Shown: positions 61,111 through 64,000 of the stretch, piece after piece | Layout: each line of letters starts with the position of its first letter | Position numbering within the stretch: position 1 is the stretch's first letter | Origin: Halictus rubicundus | Taxonomy: Eukaryota > Arthropoda > Insecta > Hymenoptera > Halictidae | Reading direction: 5' to 3' | Length of the DNA stretch: 64,000 nt | Assembly (NCBI RefSeq): GCF_050948215.1 | Contig: NW_027488577.1 | Span: 1,054,001 to 1,118,000 of the forward strand | Position numbers and translations under genes: made by a program | The notes under the pieces: generated by a model | The model's database searches: none | What the model was told of the DNA's origin: nothing | Seen by the model: only the letters and a program-made list of their open reading frames with translations

Positions 61111-64000
61111 GGATACGATACGATAGAGGATAGGATAGAGAATAGGATAGGATAGAGGATAGGGGATTGGATCGGATACAGGATAGGAGACGGTAGAGGA
61201 TTGGATAGGATAGAGGATAGGATAGGATAGAGGATAGCATAGGATAGAGGATAGGATAGGATAGAGGATAACATAGGGGATTGGATAGCATAGAGGATAG
61301 GAGACGATAGAGGATAGGATAAGATAGAGGATAGGATAGATGATATTATAGGATAGAGGATAGGATAGGATGGAGTATAGGATAGGATAGAGGATAGGAT
61401 ATAGGATTGGATAGGATAGAGGATACGATATTATAGAGGATAGGATAGGATAGAAGATAGAATAGGATAGAGGATAGGATAGGATAGAGGATAGGATAGG
61501 AGAGAGGATAGGATAGGATAGAGGATAGGATAGGACAGAGGATAGGATACGGATAGAGGATAGGATAGAATAGAGGATAGGATAGAGGATAGGATAGAGG
61601 ATTGGATAGCATAGAGGATATTATAGGATAGAGGATAGGATAGGATGGAGGATAGGATAGGATAGAGGATAGGATATAGGATTGGATAGGATAGAGGATA
61701 GGATAGGATAGAGGATAAGATAATATAGAGGATAGGATAGGATAGAGGATAGGATAGGATAGAGGATAGGATGGGATACAGGATAGGATAGGATAGAGGA
61801 TAGGATAGGATAGAGGATAGGATAGGATAGAGGATAGGTTAGGATAGAGGATAGGATAGGATAGAGGATAGGACATTATAGAGGATAGGATAGGATAGCG
61901 GATAACATAGTGGATTGGATAGCATAGAGGATAGGAGACGATAGAGGATAGGATAGGATAGAGGATACGATAGGATAGATGATATTATAGGATAGAGGAT
62001 AGGATAGGATGGAGGATAGGATAGGATAGAGGATAGGATAGGATAGAGGATAGGATACGATAGAGGATTGGATAGGATAGAGGATACGATAGGATAGAGG
62101 ATAGGATAGGATTGAGGATAGGAGAGGATAGAGCAGATGATAGAGCATAGGAAAGAATTGAGGACAGGATAGGAGAGAATATAGGATAGGATAGAGAATA
62201 GGATAGGATAGATGATATTATAGGATACAGGATAGGATAGGATGGAGGATAGGATAGGATAGAGGATAAGATAGGATAGAGGATAGGATAGGATAGAGGA
62301 TAGGATAGGATAGAGCAGGATAGGATAGAGGATAGTATAGGATAGAGCAGGATAGGATAGAGGATAGGATAGAGGATAGGATAGAGGATAGGATAGAGGA
62401 TTGGATAGGATAGAGGATATTATAGGATAGAGGATAGGATAGGATAGCGGATAGGATAGGATGGAGTATAGGATAGAATTGAGGATAGGATAGGGTTGAG
62501 GATAGGATAGGAAAGAGGACAGGATAGGATAGAGGATAGGATAGGATAGAGGATAGGATAGGATAGAGGATAGGATAGGATATAGGATAGGATAGGATAG
62601 AGGATAGGATAGGATAGAGGATAGGATAGGATAGAGGATTGGATAGGATAGAGGATAGGATAGGATAGAGGATAGGATAGGAAAGAGGACAGGATAGGAT
62701 AGAGGATAGGATAGGATAGAGGATAGGATAGGATAGAGGATAGGATAGGATAGATGATAGAATAGGATAGAGGATAGGATAGGATAGAGGATAGGATAGG
62801 ATAGATGATAGGATAGGATAGATGATATTATAGGAAAGAGGATAGGATATGATAGAGGATACGATATTATAGAGGATAGGATAGGATAGACGATAGGATA
62901 GGATAGAGGATAGGATAGGATAGAGGATAGGATAGGATAGAGGATAGGATAGGATAGAGGATAGGATAGGATAGAGGATAGGATAGGATAGAGGATAGGA
63001 TATTATAGAGGATAGGATAGAATAGAGGATAGGATATTATAGAGGATAGGATAGGATAGAGGATAACATAGGGGATTGGATAGCATAGAGGATAGGAGAC
63101 GATAGAGGATAGGATAGGATAGATGATATTATAGGATAGAGGATAGGATAGGATGGAGGATAGGATAGGATAGAAGATAGGATAGGATAGAGGATAGGAT
63201 AGGACAGAGGATAGGATAGGATAGAGGATAGGATATTATAGAGGATAGGATAGAATAGAGGATATGATATTATAGAGGATAGGATAGGATAGAGGATAAC
63301 ATAGGGGATTGGATAGCATAGAGGATAGGAGACGATAGAGGATAGGATAGGATAGATGATATTATAGGATAGAGGATAGGATAGGATGGAGGATAGGATA
63401 GGATAGAGGATAGGATATAGGATTGGATAGGATAGAGGATACGGTTGGATAGAGGATAGGATAGGATAGAGGATAAGATAGGATAGAGGATAACATAGGG
63501 GATTGGATAGGATAGAGGATAGGAGACGGTAGAGGATTGGATACGATAGAGGATATTATAGGACAGAGGATGGGATAGGATTGAGGATAGGATAGGATAG
63601 AGGATAAGATAGGATAGAGGATAACATAGGGGATTGGATAGGATAGAGGATAGGAGACGATAGAGGATAGGATAGGATTGATGATAGGATAGGAAAGATT
63701 ACAGGATAGGATACAGGATACGATATTATAGAGGATACGATATTATAGAGGATAGGATAGGATAGAGGATAGGATAGGATAGAGGATAGGATAGGATCGA
63801 GGATAGGATAGGATAGAGGATAGGATAGGATAGAGGATAGGATAGGATATAGGATAGGATAGGATAGAGGATAGGATAGGATAGAGGATAGGATAGGATA
63901 GAGGATTGGATAGGATAGAGGATACCGTAGGATAGAGGATAGGATAGGATTGAGGATAGGATAGTAAAGACGACAGGATAGGATACAGGATACGATATTA
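61111..64000. repeat. Right copy of about 9-kb long-range satellite repeat
   Basis: This stretch repeats 51775-55120 in the same order and runs off the window end, so the true length is unknown. Its last 560 bases (from about 63440) also match 54564-55120 and window positions 581-1120, giving three copies of one distinctive series: CGGTTGG, GGAGACGG, ATACCGTAGG and GTAAAGACGACAGG. Confidence 0.72.

Larger units (their letters stand above)
34214..64000. repeat. 17-bp minisatellite array, right block
   Basis: This is nearly 30 kb of uninterrupted satellite running to the window end. It opens with ATAGC, the right target copy of the copia element. M1 (GAGCAGATGATAGAGCATAG) recurs every 0.25-2 kb from 34.4 to 49.4 kb and more sparsely to 62.1 kb. 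From about 49 kb, other variants appear: GAGCAGGATAGG, GTAAAGACGACAGG, ATAAGATAATATAGAGG and GATACGGATAGAGG. Several higher-order duplications are listed separately. No host gene, RNA gene or further mobile element was recognised. Confidence 0.97.

Overview
The window looks like a satellite-dominated stretch of an animal genome, most likely an insect. A hymenopteran such as an ant is a weak guess, based on the types of retroelement present. About 82% of the 64 kb (1-3954, 8883-10780, 12298-29286 and 34214-64000) is one tandem-repeat family. Its commonest unit is the 17-bp monomer GGATAGGATAGGATAGA, mixed with 12-bp and 5-bp derivatives and point variants. No host gene, rRNA, tRNA or bacterial-style operon is visible.

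Three retrotransposons interrupt the satellite. (1) 3955-8882, plus strand: a full-length Ty3/Gypsy-type LTR element with 265/264-bp LTRs, a 4-bp target duplication (TAGG), a gag-protease-RT-RNase H reading frame and a separate integrase frame, split by a C-rich lesion near 7464-7490. (2) 10781-12297, plus strand: the 5'-truncated 3' end of a GC-rich non-LTR element of R1/TRAS-like type, with the RT C-terminus, a CCHC knuckle, a 3' UTR and a 24-A tail. (3) 29287-34213, minus strand: a full-length copia-clade element with 308-bp LTRs, a 5-bp target duplication (ATAGC) and a primer site matching the initiator-Met tRNA anticodon arm. It is inactivated by one in-frame stop and two reading-frame changes. 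For both LTR elements, removing the element and one target copy regenerates a satellite sequence found elsewhere in the window, so both inserted after the array had formed.

The satellite is not a uniform array. It is a mosaic of nested higher-order repeats: a 518-bp duplication near 1.2-2.2 kb; 260-bp units inside a 622-bp duplication at 9.0-10.2 kb; a near-identical 2.95-kb tandem duplication at 22.8-28.8 kb; a 2.27-kb duplication at 39.1-43.6 kb; an X-Y-X-X-Y arrangement at 43.6-48.7 kb; a 1,960-bp repeat near 55.6-58.6 kb; and a roughly 9-kb repeat linking 51.8-55.1 kb with 61.1-64.0 kb. Many copies differ by exactly one 17-bp monomer, as expected from unequal exchange or slippage in register. 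Marker variants divide the satellite into regional subfamilies.

The long minus-strand open frames across the satellite, rich in Ser, Tyr, Pro, Ile and Leu, are a by-product of a 17-bp unit that has no antisense stop in any frame. They are not annotated as genes. The most interesting biology is the satellite itself: a plus strand almost free of C, dense GG pairs, a TAGG core resembling telomere repeats, and a record of recent higher-order amplification and retroelement targeting.
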